Assembly: GCA_020152595.1 (NCBI GenBank)
Contig: JAIGNY010001621.1
Span: 63,501 to 127,500, forward strand
DNA from: Chiridota heheva
Taxonomy: Eukaryota; Echinodermata; Holothuroidea; Apodida; Chiridotidae
Direction: 5' to 3'
Length of the DNA stretch: 64,000 nucleotides
Positions 62,201 through 64,000 of the stretch are shown one piece after another (the stretch's first letter is position 1; each line of letters opens with the position of its first letter). The position numbers and the translations under genes were made by a program. Under the pieces are notes generated by a model. The model saw only the letters and a program-made list of their open reading frames with translations. It made no database searches and was not told where the DNA came from.

Positions 62201-64000
62201 TAGTTGAGTTTTCTAAAGGACCAATAATGATATACAAATCACTGCGGTTTGCTATACACATTTTTAAACCAAATGTGTTTTTTTAATTTAAGTTTTGAGC
62301 CATTTCAGTGTTGGAGCAATAATTTAAATATTTTTGTAAGTAGCACAAAGAGTAAACTAAGTAGACAAAACAGCATTGTAACAATGTAAACATTGACCCT
62401 TCTTACATTGTGGGTTTCAAAAGTGAGGATTTATATTTAAAATATCGAATTTAAATCAAAATATATATCTTTTTCCCCTAATATACACTGTTCTGAAATT
62501 AATATGATTTGTTATTTCTAGATATACCGTATAGGGGCCTTGAAGCAACATGCATGAAGGCATTTTGTGTACAAATCAATTGTTAGCTTTCTTATGAATA
62601 AAGGTGAGAAAAATGGCTGCAATATAATAGCAGAACTATAAAAGAGAGCAACATTCCAAACCGTATTGCATCCAATTTATAATCTTTTCAATCTACTAAA
62701 ACAATATAACAGAATAAATGAACTGTAATGACAAGATTTTTGAAAACAGTACACACTGTTGCTGTAAAGTCCTGTCAACAGTACACTGCTTTGTATGCTG
62801 TTTACTGTATCTAAGGAGCCAAACTGAGAATCAACAGAGTTAACCAAATTTGTTGTCTATCTCAGTATTGCCGAAGAAAATGATAAGTTCTTCAGATGTA
62901 CATGTACTATAAGATTGTTTTATGGGGCCTGTAAAAGCATGAAATAATCACAAATCTGCAATGTAGAACAACAAGCATAAAATGTTTCAAATTATATCAG
63001 TTCTGAAATTATCAAGACTGACAAAAAGAACATCAAAATAGTGTATAGTACTGTAGCTAGTTCCTCACTCAGTAAAAAAACGAAAATACACACAGTTATT
63101 TCTGCATTAATCTGTTAATGCTCTCCACTGGTCTGGCCACAGTCCCCTAGCTTGATTTAAAAAGGGACAGTGTGCTAGACTTGCTGCGGGCACATTAGTG
63201 CGTGCGAAACGCTGCGTCTTTTCGACATGTTGTCCAGGGGCCCCGTAAGGCTCAAGCCTCTGGTGAAGAAGTTCTGCGATTTTAGTTATAATCATGCCTC
63301 TGAATGAAATTATTTTGATTGATGAGGACCAGTCATTAGCCAAACAGGACATTTGTTTCCTATGCTATCATTCTGTGTTCTGTATCCGTGTAAGGTATTC
63401 ATTTATGAGGTTCAATAAGATTATTAAGGAAGAATATATATATATATTTGAAATAATAATAATTGTTACATTTTTTTTGAGGGGCATAGCGGACCCTCAG
63501 GGGGTTAGCGAGCCATCGGAGGGGTAGGGCGGGATGTGAAACAGCAAAGCTAGGGGTCTGAGCCAGATAATGATAAAGAGTATGCTTCAAATCAACTCAG
63601 AAAAACAGCTCTACCTACAGACCTATGTGCTTAACTTTTCAACATGCCAGAATTTTGATAAAATCGTTTTTGGAACAAACAAAAAACATTTTGTTGTAAT
63701 TTAAACTAGTTAAAGTTTTATAAACATGCTATATCAAGGCGTTGTGTAAGGTAAATATACAATGTATGATCAGGCACTGCAAACTTACGTTCAAAACCAA
63801 TATCAGGTTTATGTTATGTTTTTGTGATCTGTGATCCAAAAGTAAATTGGCACATTTTTGACAAAAAAATAAGTCGCGAAAAAGTAGCAAATGATCAACA
63901 TTCATTAGCAGTACCACGATGCAATTTTAAGGGTTATACTATTTTGTAACTGTGCAGCCTGCATTGCGTCTGCATGACAATTTCAGAAGTTGACACAGAA
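59294..64000. other. Non-coding DNA, no gene recognised
   Basis: A fragment of the HR repeat lies at ~61020-61110 (CCAAATCAGTTACAAATTGA, then ATTTTAGAGCATTTT). A GC-richer patch at 63107-63352 supports a minus-strand frame of up to 81 codons that could be a terminal exon but matches nothing known to me. The rest is AT-rich and featureless. Confidence 0.4.

Overview
This is an AT-rich animal nuclear DNA window with one confidently recognised protein-coding gene: a single-exon Frizzled receptor of the Fz5/8 subfamily on the minus strand (11325-12968). Everything else that can be recognised is mobile-element debris and simple repeats. The organism is a metazoan. Three things make a marine invertebrate deuterostome, most likely an echinoderm, my best guess: a clear Fz5/8 sequence, a cluster of the palindrome TAGGCCTA, and a mixture of L2/CR1-like, Tx1/L1-like and Jockey-like LINE remnants with many MITEs. 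The species cannot be fixed from the sequence.

Layout. 1-9550: non-coding DNA with two copies (A, B) of a terminal-inverted-repeat element carrying CCCGATCGGG palindromes, two TTAA-flanked MITEs and a long (AT)n tract. 9551-9805: a tRNA-derived SINE. 10363-11324: duplicated DNA 3' of the receptor gene, including a decayed copy of its last ~35 codons and 3' untranslated region. 11325-12968: the Fz5/8 coding region. 12969-22000: upstream and intergenic DNA with (AT)n, a TAGGCCTA-rich stretch, a ~550 bp (ATT)n tract and a GC-rich fold-back element with a 15 bp minisatellite. 22237-28660: a TTAA MITE, a hAT-like element with an 8 bp target duplication, a 17-copy 22 bp minisatellite, a Tx1/L1-like LINE remnant, another long (AT)n tract and a broken L2/CR1-like LINE. 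29243-45489: five more copies (C, D, E, F and relative H) of the 5-bp-target-duplication family, plus LINE and hAT-like fragments. 45590-64000: a Jockey-like remnant, a second SINE copy, a degenerate ~70-90 bp tandem array, copy G, further fragments and mostly featureless DNA.

The most interesting structure is the family of short non-autonomous DNA elements whose ends begin CAGTCCGG. Four copies have perfect 5 bp flanking duplications (AAATT, ATATT, ATAAT, GTAAG) and one has a 4-of-5 match (AATAT/AACAT). I cannot assign them to a known superfamily. No transposase was found, so they would have to be mobilised in trans. Nothing suggests an operon, CRISPR array or prokaryotic system.
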